10,403 nucleotides of DNA. It comes from SLFT01 sp964493075 (GTDB taxonomy: Bacteria; Hydrogenedentota; Hydrogenedentia; Hydrogenedentales; CAITNO01). Numbering within the stretch: position 1 is the stretch's first letter; each line of letters begins with the position of its first letter. A model generated the notes under the pieces. The model ran no database searches. It saw nothing but the letters and a program-made list of their open reading frames with translations, and was not told the origin of the DNA. This document shows, in pieces, positions 1 through 6,863 of this stretch. The stretch spans positions 1-10,403 of the forward strand of contig CAZBNU010000145.1 in the NCBI GenBank assembly GCA_964493075.1. Reading direction: 5' to 3'. Position numbers and translations under genes: made by a program.

Positions 1-975
1 GGGATGGATGATATAGGTGGTATAGGCGCTCTGGGAGAGCCGGGCAGTAATGGGGGAAGTGGTGTTGAAGCAGTTGCGGAACAGGACGAGTAGTTTCATA
101 CTGATGCCGACGCATAGAAAGGGTTCCCACAGGCAGTATATTAGCGACTGCACAGTGAGGCCGCCCTTGAAGGCGTCTGCCTGTCCGCTGAGTGCGCCGC
201 CCAGCACAAGTATCGCGGGCAACGCGAGAATCAATACCAATGCGATGCGGAACCACAGGGTCGCCTGTCGTTCCTCCAGTTTGTTAAGCCAATGTCCCCG
301 GTAGGCCTGTATACCGAAAACAAAGAAGGCAATGTACAACGGGAAGTAGGCGATCTGCAGCCCAAGCAGATTGTTGCCGAGGGGATTGAGGATGCGCAAC
401 AGGAAAGTAAGAACACCGATACCGATGATGAATGCAAAAATCTGTTTGTTATCCGGCCATCTTATTGTGTTTTTCCTGCGTATCAATTTCAATAGAAGCA
501 GATAAACGGAAGTGAAAATCAGCAGACTGCAAACAAACCAGAGTGGTCCCCAGCCTGTATAACGTGGCGCTTCGTTCATCATAAATGCCAGGTAACCCGA
601 TTGCACTTTATCTTTGAAATACAGGGTCATATACATGATGCTGGGGTTTAACAGAAAAAAATATACGAGGAGGGGAATGCCTAACCGGATAAGCCGGTCG
701 CGAACGAAGCGGCGCGTACCTTTGCTGTCCAGAGAAATGGGTGTGAAATAGGCGGCGACAAAGAAGAACAGGCTCATGAAGAATGCCTGGTTCACAGCAA
801 CAAAGATTACCAGCGCAATGGTGGACACAATATCCGTTGATTCCCTCACAACATAATACCAGCCGCCGGGCGCGCCAAAGGCAATGGCCTGATGATGGCA
901 GATCACCAGTGCCGTCAAAAAGATGCGCAGGTTGTCAATGTAGAAAATGCGGCCGCTATCTTTCCCGGTGTTCAT
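1..975 (-). CDS. Acyltransferase-3 family membrane protein, 3' end cut by window edge
   Basis: The reading frame is open from an ATG at 973-975 to base 1, giving 325 visible residues with no stop, so the C-terminus lies outside the window. The protein is strongly hydrophobic with about nine or more membrane segments. Near the N-terminus, in the YIDNLR...CHH stretch, Arg17 and His28 form the R-X10-H motif of the acyltransferase-3 (PF01757) family. Members of this family move acyl groups across or at the inner membrane onto glycans, lipids or antibiotics. The last visible residues (SAYTTYIIHP) resemble the conserved final helix of the family, so only a short tail should be missing. The start overlaps the stop of the upstream hydrolase gene (ATGA), which implies translational coupling. 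The acyl donor and acceptor cannot be read from the sequence; an acylated polysaccharide is an inference from the neighbouring esterase-type genes. Confidence 0.88.
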   Translation of the reverse strand, partial: MNTGKDSGRIFYIDNLRIFLTALVICHHQAIAFGAPGGWYYVVRESTDIVSTIALVIFVAVNQAFFMSLFFFVAAYFTPISLDSKGTRRFVRDRLIRLGIPLLVYFFLLNPSIMYMTLYFKDKVQSGYLAFMMNEAPRYTGWGPLWFVCSLLIFTSVYLLLLKLIRRKNTIRWPDNKQIFAFIIGIGVLTFLLRILNPLGNNLLGLQIAYFPLYIAFFVFGIQAYRGHWLNKLEERQATLWFRIALVLILALPAILVLGGALSGQADAFKGGLTVQSLIYCLWEPFLCVGISMKLLVLFRNCFNTTSPITARLSQSAYTTYIIHP

Positions 976-1877
976 TGTGCAGCCGGTTCCTGAATGGGAT
1001 GCTTGAGAAAGAACGCCCGAAGATGTTCTTTGAATTCGCGGTTGAAGGGCAGCGAAAAGTGTCCGTAATTGTCAATTTCGAAGGTTTCCATTGCAGGTTT
1101 GAGGGCGACGAGGTCGCGGGCAATATAGAGGAACCCGTCTTTGCTGCCGATAACACTCAGCATGGGCATGTCAAGATCGAGCAGGTCTTCTTTGGGCACG
1201 GCTAGTTCTTCGTAGGTTGCCTTGAGTGCCTTCTTCACCTTCGGGTCCATAAAGTAATCGCCGATGGCGCTGCGCATCCGATGAAACACGGATTTGGAAG
1301 CGGCGAACAGGGGCAGCACGGATGCATGGGATACCTGTAACTGATTTGTTGGTACAGGAGGCCGGTAGGGACTGGGAACCTCAATGGGGTGTGCAGGATC
1401 AATCCATCCAGCAGCACACACGGCCAGGCTGGCGATGCGGTCGGGATACAGCGTTGCCGCCTTCAGCGCCAGAAAGCCGCCAAGCGAATACCCCGCCAGA
1501 TGGGCACGATCGTAGCCCAGATGATCCATGAGCAAAACGATGTCCTCCGCCATGCGCAACCCGTACTGCTCAGGGTCCACAAGTTTATCCGTCAACCCGT
1601 GGCCGCGCAGATCAAAAGCGATCACTTTAAACTCTTTCGCCAGTGCACGAACAACACCGGGGCGTTGCCAGTTCAAATCGGCATTAGCGCCAACACCGTG
1701 AACCAGGATGATAGGTTCGCCTTCCCCTTGAACGGTGTAATAAACACGCGCACCATTGGACTCAAAATATTCGCCAGGTGTCCGGTGGATCAGTGCATAG
1801 GCAAACCAACCGATGCCCATACAGGGGATAAGGATTATCACACATAACGCAAGAAGAAGTTTGGTTCGCAGTCTCAT
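972..1877 (-). CDS. Membrane-anchored alpha/beta-fold hydrolase
   Basis: A 301-residue protein. Residues about 5-30 are a hydrophobic helix after a short basic N-terminus, so it is probably a signal anchor with the enzyme outside the cytoplasm. The alpha/beta-hydrolase fold follows: the oxyanion-hole region HGVGAN (60-65), DLRGHG (89-94), the nucleophile elbow GYSLGG with Ser131, the acid Asp247 in GSKDG and the base His273 in YGHFSLP. The triad order and spacing are normal for esterases, lipases and related hydrolases. The substrate is unknown; the operon context suggests an ester on an envelope or secreted molecule. An AAGGA ribosome site lies about 8 nt before the ATG and overlaps the TAA stop of the upstream SGNH gene, with only 10 bp between the genes. 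The stop overlaps the acyltransferase start. LIPC at residues 16-19 is not a convincing lipobox because of the proline. Confidence 0.9.
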   Translation of the reverse strand: MRLRTKLLLALCVIILIPCMGIGWFAYALIHRTPGEYFESNGARVYYTVQGEGEPIILVHGVGANADLNWQRPGVVRALAKEFKVIAFDLRGHGLTDKLVDPEQYGLRMAEDIVLLMDHLGYDRAHLAGYSLGGFLALKAATLYPDRIASLAVCAAGWIDPAHPIEVPSPYRPPVPTNQLQVSHASVLPLFAASKSVFHRMRSAIGDYFMDPKVKKALKATYEELAVPKEDLLDLDMPMLSVIGSKDGFLYIARDLVALKPAMETFEIDNYGHFSLPFNREFKEHLRAFFLKHPIQEPAAQ

Positions 1878-1887
1878 AAAAATATCC

Positions 1888-3174
1888 TTATTTCACGATG
1901 TCGTTTTCGATCAGAAAATCGGCAATGAAGGTTGCTTTTTTTTCGATTCCCGGATTGCGCAGGTGGCAGATATCGCCAAACAGCGCCGCACCGCCCCGCA
2001 GATTTTCTGCGACAGGTATATAAATCAAGTTTTCGCTCTGACACAATTGTTGAAGCGCCTTGTTGTAGGTTTTCAAGGCACGCAGGTACGTATCGAACAT
2101 CACATACTTGCCACCCCATTCCAGGTAGGTGCAGTAGTTGTAATAGGCTGTTTCGGCAGAAGACAGGCCCAAACCCTCAGGTGCGGCAAAACTGCACAGT
2201 GCCACCGGCACATTTTGCTTTGCGGCATATTCCGCAATAAAACGCAGGTCAGCCATCTTGTTCTGTTCGATGAGGGTTGTCATCCCTACAGCGTTTGGCA
2301 ACAGATGTTCATTGAAAAAATGGTTGATAAATACCGATTCGCGCAACCGTTGATGCCAGGGCGTTGCATCCTTCACCCAAATAGGGAACAGATCATGGCA
2401 AATGTCGTTCACGCCATTGTAGACAACAATCAGGTCTGGATCGAGTGCCAGGTAGTCGGCGCTGCGCATGCGGTGTTTCAGCGAATTCATGCCCGAGATA
2501 CCGCAGTTGATGACCTCAAACCGATCCGTTTCAAAACGGCGGTTCAGGGTCGCCTCCAGTATGGCAGGATAGGTAAGATCGTTGGTAGGCCCTTCTTCGG
2601 TAGTAGACGCGCCCACACAAACGATGCGGAAAACATCCTCCCCTTTCGCCACCGGAAAATCTGCATCCCGAAACCCGTGGTTATTGCTGTAAAAGTCTTC
2701 CGTCAGTCCCAGTACATTCACGTGGTCCTTTTTGCGTACATGTTTTCTGTAGAGAAAAAAGGGCACTGCCCAGAGGTCATCCTGCGACTGGGCTGCAGCG
2801 GGTACAACTTGCTGATCGGGCATTCCATACAGGTTGGTAAAAACCTGTCTTTCCCATTCGCCAAGGGTATCGAACAGCGCCATCCTGTTTTGCATTTCCC
2901 ATTCGGAACTCACCAGCGGCAGTGTTTCAGACGATTTTCCCCGGCCCCGATATTTTGCGCGCAAGTCCCCATCCAGCAACCACTCGGAAAAGGTGTTGGA
3001 TTGCGCATCCGGTATGGGCCACTGTTCACCTTGGGTACGGGACAACACGAAAGGATTCTGAGTTGCCACAACCTGCGCTTGCCATCGTGCCCAGAGTTCG
3101 AGCGTTACCGCCATGACGCCAAGCCACAGCAGCAGTGAACTTAGAAAGAACCCGTATTTCATAAGTTTACGCAT
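1888..3174 (-). CDS. Membrane-anchored SGNH/GDSL-family hydrolase
   Basis: A 428-residue protein if translation starts at the ATG at 3172-3174 (MRKLMKYGFF). Residues about 6-25 then form a single membrane anchor, and the rest would be periplasmic or surface-exposed. Residues about 30-160 match no domain I recognise. The SGNH domain begins with the NNHGFRD lead-in common in this group. Block I is VGAST with nucleophile Ser190, block II has Gly225 (INCGISG), block III is YNGVND with Gly254 and Asn256, and block V is GDICH with Asp401 and His404. All four signature blocks are present, so it is probably an active esterase or acyl-transferring enzyme. Free-standing SGNH proteins often pair with membrane acyltransferases, and here it leads an operon with an alpha/beta hydrolase and an acyltransferase-3 protein. 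The frame is open upstream to 3252 with other possible starts (3240, 3252); the ribosome site before 3174 is weak, so the start is uncertain. Confidence 0.87.
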   Translation of the reverse strand: MRKLMKYGFFLSSLLLWLGVMAVTLELWARWQAQVVATQNPFVLSRTQGEQWPIPDAQSNTFSEWLLDGDLRAKYRGRGKSSETLPLVSSEWEMQNRMALFDTLGEWERQVFTNLYGMPDQQVVPAAAQSQDDLWAVPFFLYRKHVRKKDHVNVLGLTEDFYSNNHGFRDADFPVAKGEDVFRIVCVGASTTEEGPTNDLTYPAILEATLNRRFETDRFEVINCGISGMNSLKHRMRSADYLALDPDLIVVYNGVNDICHDLFPIWVKDATPWHQRLRESVFINHFFNEHLLPNAVGMTTLIEQNKMADLRFIAEYAAKQNVPVALCSFAAPEGLGLSSAETAYYNYCTYLEWGGKYVMFDTYLRALKTYNKALQQLCQSENLIYIPVAENLRGGAALFGDICHLRNPGIEKKATFIADFLIENDIVK

Positions 3175-3324
3175 CACGATTCCGGTCTCAAGTTTCGTTG
3201 CATAGAAGGTTCGCGAAACGCCATACCTCTTGCCACGCATCCTACAATACACAAAACATTATGGAATGGACAACATCGCAACCGCCCCACACGCCAGTAA
3301 CCGCAATAAACCTGCCCAAAAGTA

Positions 3325-3353
3325 TTGCATTTTGCCGTCGTTTATGTCATTAT
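3325..3353 (+). promoter_or_regulatory. Candidate sigma70-like promoter (distal) for the coiled-coil/ftsA-like genes
   Basis: TTGCAT at 3325-3330 and CATTAT at 3348-3353 are 17 bp apart in an AT-rich gap upstream of the plus-strand gene at 3445. Transcription from here would give a leader of about 85 nt. On the opposite strand the same spot reads TATAAT (3349-3354), which could be a -10 for the minus-strand operon, although I see no good -35 for it. The call rests on hexamer match and spacing only. Confidence 0.35.
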
Positions 3354-3387
3354 ATTGTGGTTGAATCGAATTATCTGTGAATAACAT

Positions 3388-3399
3388 ACAATATATTGT
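3388..3399. promoter_or_regulatory. Candidate operator: perfect 12-bp palindrome ACAATATATTGT
   Basis: ACAATATATTGT is its own reverse complement. It extends to an 18-bp palindrome with one mismatched pair (CAtACAATATATTGTcTG, 3385-3402). It overlaps the -35 hexamer of the proximal promoter candidate, where a bound repressor would block RNA polymerase. The half-site TATATTGT recurs at 3351-3358, about four helical turns upstream, over the distal -10 candidate. No regulator gene is visible in the window, and an AT-rich palindrome can arise by chance. Confidence 0.3.
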
Positions 3400-3424
3400 C
3401 TGCATTGTCCTGTTATGTTAGAAT
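3396..3424 (+). promoter_or_regulatory. Candidate sigma70-like promoter (proximal)
   Basis: TTGTCT at 3396-3401 and TAGAAT at 3419-3424 are separated by 17 bp. The predicted start near 3431 would leave a leader of about 13 nt before the GTG at 3445, just containing the AGAGG ribosome site (3432-3436). This is tight, so the distal candidate may serve instead of or as well as this one. Confidence 0.4.
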
Positions 3425-3444
3425 AGGATTCAGAGGTTTATCAC

Positions 3445-5334
3445 GTGCGATTCGGGAAAAAAAGAGGTCTTATAGCATCAGGCCGTAAGACATCGAAACA
3501 AATGCAGCCCTCAGCGCCTGATGCGGCGTCTGAGTCCGTTCATCATACCGCTTTACCACCGCAGCCGGAGGAAGAAAACGTGGCTTCTTTACAGGATGAT
3601 ATATCGCAGGTTTCAGGCGATCCCATACAGCAGTTGTTCACAACGCTGGGCAAGTTTCACCGCCAGCTGAACAAAGCACAACACGCTCCAAATGGGGAAG
3701 GCTGGTGCGATGAGTGTATGAATGAGTTGATGGCAGGCCTTGAAATATCCATCGCCCGCGAGTGGACCCCCATCAAGGATGCGCTGATTGATACAGCGCG
3801 TATCCTGCACAGTTATGAGCAGGTGGGAAAAGCCGGGTTATGCGTCCCCTTTCTGAAAGACAGTTATGAACTGCTGTCGCTGATGGTGGGTGACCTTATT
3901 GTAGACACTGTCCGCGCTGGCGTAAAACAGAAATGGCGCGAACACTATGCAAAGGCTGTGGAGGAGCTGGAATCCCGGGGTATCGCCCTTGTGGAAGACG
4001 AAGAGTGCGAAGCCTCTTCCCCGTCGCACGCCACAGTGCCCCCCCCATCACCAGAAATTGAGAAGCCTGCGGCATCTTTCAAGGTTGAAGCGCCGGCCAT
4101 GACGTCGCCAGAAGAAAAGGACGAATCCGTGGAGACACCGGAACAGGCTTCCCAGAAACTGGCAGCAGAACTTGATGATCTGGAGTTCGACCTGCCGCCC
4201 CTGTCCGAAAAATCATCGGAAAAGGCCGAAGATAAGGAACCTGACTCCTCCGGTGATATTCTGGCGTTTCCCACCTCTTCAAAAGAAGAAGAGACTCCCT
4301 TTGAAGAAACACCTGAACAGGATACCTTGGAAGAAAAGGATTTACTGAAACTCGATGGGTTCGAAACATCACCACAGGAACAAGCCCCGGCGGATGCAAA
4401 CGATAAAATAGGAAACGAAACGGCTGGAAAAGACGGTGCCACCGCGCTGGAACAAGACGAACAAGACACTGATGTCAGAGAGGATGCGAAGCAGGAAGAA
4501 CCGGCGGAAGCGCAGACGGACCTGTTAACTTCGGAAGAACCCGCCCATGAAGCAGATCTTGATTTGGATAGGAAGCCCGCGTCACCGGAGCCGCCCGCCG
4601 CAGCGACTGAAAGGGAAACACCACCGCCTACACAGGAAAAGAAAAGTATCCGAAGTGCTGAAGAGTCACATGCGGCCTTGCTTCAGCGAGTACAGGCCGC
4701 CATCACATCAGGAGATACGCGCAACACCAAGGCAATGGCATTGGAACTTGCCGTGGCCATGGCGCGTCTGGAATACGAACAGTCCCGTCAGGACCTTGCC
4801 GCCGCAGAACAGCTGTTGCTGGAAAATGGGCGCATTATCGAACAGGGTCAGGCAAAAGTGGCGCAGATGGAAAATGACTTGTTGCGCGCCGAGGAACTGC
4901 TTGCCGCACGGGATGGGGAACGCAACGCCAACCGTGAACAGATAAGCGTCATTGATGAGGAACTGAGCGCCCTCTCGTCGGAGTTGGCCGATATAGACGC
5001 CCAAATCGTTGCCCTGCAGCAAAAGCGGATGGAGCAGGAAAATCGCATTAAGAATAAGAAGGCGGAACACGAAGAAGCGATTGATTCTGAGAGCCGCTCT
5101 CAAACCGAACTGGAAGCGCTTTCCCAGGAAACCGAGTCCATACGGGAAAACCTGGAAAATGCGCGTAATGATGTGCGCCAGCGCAACACGGAACGGCGCT
5201 CTATTGAACTGGATATTGTCAAGGCACAGGAAGAGATGGAAATGCGTCGCCTGTCGCTTTCAACCATAGAAAATACGCTGCATCCGGGCAGCGCCCCACC
5301 GACGGAAGAACTGGAAGGCGAAACATTGCTTTAG
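3445..5334 (+). CDS. Large acidic coiled-coil protein of unknown function, upstream of the ftsA-like gene
   Basis: A 629-residue protein starting at GTG, with AGAGG 8 nt upstream. I do not recognise the family. Three parts can be seen. Residues about 57-180 are a probable helical globular domain with Trp87, a CDEC pair (Cys88, Cys91) and a later Cys133. Residues about 181-400 are a low-complexity linker rich in Glu, Asp, Ser and Pro, probably disordered. Residues about 404-612 are almost continuously helical and charged, with many Glu, Gln, Arg and Leu, typical of a long coiled coil. There is no signal peptide or membrane segment, so it should be cytoplasmic. It is followed after 70 bp by the FtsA-like gene on the same strand, without a visible terminator. 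A scaffold or filament-linking role with that membrane-binding protein is an inference from order and architecture only. The composition is consistent through the frame, so it is a real gene despite the lack of a named domain. Confidence 0.85.
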   Translation: MRFGKKRGLIASGRKTSKQMQPSAPDAASESVHHTALPPQPEEENVASLQDDISQVSGDPIQQLFTTLGKFHRQLNKAQHAPNGEGWCDECMNELMAGLEISIAREWTPIKDALIDTARILHSYEQVGKAGLCVPFLKDSYELLSLMVGDLIVDTVRAGVKQKWREHYAKAVEELESRGIALVEDEECEASSPSHATVPPPSPEIEKPAASFKVEAPAMTSPEEKDESVETPEQASQKLAAELDDLEFDLPPLSEKSSEKAEDKEPDSSGDILAFPTSSKEEETPFEETPEQDTLEEKDLLKLDGFETSPQEQAPADANDKIGNETAGKDGATALEQDEQDTDVREDAKQEEPAEAQTDLLTSEEPAHEADLDLDRKPASPEPPAAATERETPPPTQEKKSIRSAEESHAALLQRVQAAITSGDTRNTKAMALELAVAMARLEYEQSRQDLAAAEQLLLENGRIIEQGQAKVAQMENDLLRAEELLAARDGERNANREQISVIDEELSALSSELADIDAQIVALQQKRMEQENRIKNKKAEHEEAIDSESRSQTELEALSQETESIRENLENARNDVRQRNTERRSIELDIVKAQEEMEMRRLSLSTIENTLHPGSAPPTEELEGETLL

Positions 5335-5389
5335 CCATGCGTCCGTGTCCGGGTTGTTTGGGTGCAAATGCGTAGGTAATAAACTGTAG

Positions 5390-5397
5390 AAGGAGGT
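5390..5397 (+). promoter_or_regulatory. Strong ribosome binding site deciding the GTG start of the ftsA-like gene
   Basis: AAGGAGGT is a near-perfect match to the 16S anti-Shine-Dalgarno sequence and sits 7-8 nt before the GTG at 5405. This is by far the best ribosome site in the window and fixes the start. A weak promoter-like pair (TTGTTT at 5354-5359 and TAATAA at 5377-5382) lies just before it, but I would not rely on it. Confidence 0.75.
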
Positions 5398-5404
5398 CTG
5401 TGGC

Positions 5405-6700
5405 GTGGCCAGAAAATCTGAACTGATTGCTGCGGTGGATTTTGGCAGCCGGGCTGTGCGCGTCGTCATCACGCGCCGCACCGCCGACGGTCAGACCCGC
5501 ATCCTGGGATATGGCGTCCAACCGACGCAGGGCTGTATTCGTTTTGGCGCAGTGCAGGACCTGAACGCCGCCACCCAGGCGTTTCGTGCGGCGTTGAAAG
5601 CCGCCAGAAAAATGGCGGGCGTTAATGTCTTCGCCCTATATTGCGGGATTCATGGCCCCAAAATTAAATCGGGCGTTACCGAGGGCAAGGTGCCCATTGA
5701 GAACCACATCATTAAACCGGAACATCTGGCAACAGCCCGTGAAAATGCTGCAACCGCCTCCATAGACACAGATGCCCGTCCTCTGTCGTCCGTCATGTCC
5801 GAAGAATGGACCGTGGATGGCGTGCGCGTCATTGATCCCCTGGAGATGCACGGTTCGGTGCTGAAGGGACGCATTCATTTTGCGCAGCTGCCAAAGTTTG
5901 TTGAAAACAATTTGCGCGCCTGTGTCGAAGCACAGGGACTTGTCATAGAGGAATTTGTGTTTATGCCGCTGGCCGCTGCTTCGGGCTGCCTCACCTGCGA
6001 AGACATGCAGTTGGGATCGGCTGTGGTCGACCTCGGCGCTACTGCTGCCGGTATTGCGGTCTACATGAACAACGGTATCGCCGCCGCCACCGCATTCAAC
6101 TGGGGAAGCGGCCACATTATCAACGATGTCGCTGCAGGTCTGAAGGTTTCCTTTGAAGAAGCGGCGGAACTGGTCTTGGAATACGGCATCAGCGAGCATC
6201 GCATTCAATCGCTTAACAGAAGCGCTGCACGGTCAGATGCGGAGCGTAAAGCGGCAACAGCCACACAGGACGCGCCCATCAAACTGACGCGCACGGTCAC
6301 AGGCGCTCCCGCCACCGTGTCACGTGCCGAACTGGACGCCATCATTTTTGAACGAAGCAATGAAATTGCAGGCAAGGTATACCATTTCTTCAAGGAACAC
6401 CAAGTATTAGAACGGCTCGGACGCGGCATTGTACTGACAGGCGGCGGTGCAGCCATCCACAATCAGGACACGCTTTTCGGTGTTAAATGTGACATGCCGG
6501 TACGTGTGGGGCTGCCCATCGGATTCGATGATCTACCCGAATCCCTGGACCTTCCAGAGTGGGCGCCCGTGATGGGCATTATAAAATACGCTATTGCCCA
6601 TCGCAGGGCCATCGAGAGCGGCCGTCTCACCTCTCAGTACGCCAACAACAACTCCCTGTTTGCCTATCTGCGCAGGGTTATTGAGAAGTATTTTGTTTAG
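5405..6700 (+). CDS. FtsA-like actin-fold protein with C-terminal amphipathic membrane helix
   Basis: A 431-residue protein, close to the usual FtsA length. The first phosphate loop is AAVDFGSRAVRVVI (9-22). The FtsA-specific 1C (SHS2) region fits residues about 84-162, with VDGVRVIDPLEMHG near its end. The second loop is VVDLGATAAGIAVY (207-220), the nucleotide-site GIVLTGGGA is at 341-349, and APVMGIIKYA (387-396) fits the family's C-terminal region. The last residues, SLFAYLRRVIEKYF, form an amphipathic helix like the membrane-targeting sequence by which FtsA tethers FtsZ to the inner membrane. Oddities: E. coli FtsA has DIGGGTMDIAV in loop 2, whereas here Thr and Asp are replaced by Ala and Gly, and the connecting helix lacks the usual Glu and Lys (EEAAELVLEYG), so ATP handling may differ. 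No ftsZ or ftsQ is beside it. PilM-type pilus proteins share the fold but normally lack the C-terminal helix and sit with pilN/O. It could be the cell's only FtsA or a specialised paralog. Confidence 0.78.
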   Translation: MARKSELIAAVDFGSRAVRVVITRRTADGQTRILGYGVQPTQGCIRFGAVQDLNAATQAFRAALKAARKMAGVNVFALYCGIHGPKIKSGVTEGKVPIENHIIKPEHLATARENAATASIDTDARPLSSVMSEEWTVDGVRVIDPLEMHGSVLKGRIHFAQLPKFVENNLRACVEAQGLVIEEFVFMPLAAASGCLTCEDMQLGSAVVDLGATAAGIAVYMNNGIAAATAFNWGSGHIINDVAAGLKVSFEEAAELVLEYGISEHRIQSLNRSAARSDAERKAATATQDAPIKLTRTVTGAPATVSRAELDAIIFERSNEIAGKVYHFFKEHQVLERLGRGIVLTGGGAAIHNQDTLFGVKCDMPVRVGLPIGFDDLPESLDLPEWAPVMGIIKYAIAHRRAIESGRLTSQYANNNSLFAYLRRVIEKYFV

Positions 6701-6735
6701 ATTGTTTTCCGTCTACAAGCAACCGTGATCGTCTT

Positions 6736-6771
6736 ATGGGAATTATGGGACTCATGGGAATTATGGAGATT
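6736..6771. repeat. Four-unit 9-bp direct repeat, ATGGGANNN type
   Basis: Four consecutive 9-bp units begin at 6736, 6745, 6754 and 6763. Units 1 and 3 are identical (ATGGGAATT), unit 2 is ATGGGACTC and unit 4 has drifted. The array lies in the 163-bp gap between the ftsA-like gene and ruvA, about 90 bp before ruvA. The rest of the gap is AT-rich with no convincing terminator or promoter. A related four-unit array sits before the prepilin gene at 8503. Confidence 0.7.
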
Positions 6772-6863
6772 TTTTATTATCCTCCCTTCCATACCATTGG
6801 TCCTGTTAGTCACATAATTTTTTTTGGTAAACGCGCACTAAAGCGCAACATGGAAACCCGCTT

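Noticed and set aside
783..1205. 140-residue plus-strand frame over the acyltransferase/hydrolase junction
   Set aside because: It crosses two well-supported minus-strand genes and has no recognisable content.
1820..1831. Possible lipobox LIPC in the alpha/beta hydrolase N-terminus
   Set aside because: Proline directly before Cys is not accepted in standard lipoboxes; a plain signal anchor explains the sequence better.
1813..3138. 441-residue open frame on the plus strand opposite the SGNH gene
   Set aside because: The minus strand carries all SGNH blocks with a membrane anchor and fits the operon. The plus frame has no recognisable domain and is unusually rich in Cys, His and Arg, as expected of an antisense shadow.
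3945..4469. 174-residue Ser-rich minus-strand frame inside the coiled-coil gene
   Set aside because: It is the reverse complement of the Glu/Asp-rich linker codons (GAA/GAG giving TTC/CTC and shifted TCT/TCC serines), with no ribosome site or domain.
5636..6208. 190-residue minus-strand frame inside the ftsA-like gene
   Set aside because: There is no domain or ribosome site, and the plus strand encodes a clear FtsA-like protein across the whole stretch.
6763..6796. Possible terminator after the ftsA-like gene using ATGGA and TCCAT
   Set aside because: The arms are 5 bp with a long AT-rich loop and no T-run after the second arm; a stable hairpin is unlikely.
6833..6846. GCGC-ACTAAA-GCGC inverted repeat before ruvA
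   Set aside because: The stem is only 4 bp and no T-run follows, so it is neither a terminator nor a convincing operator.
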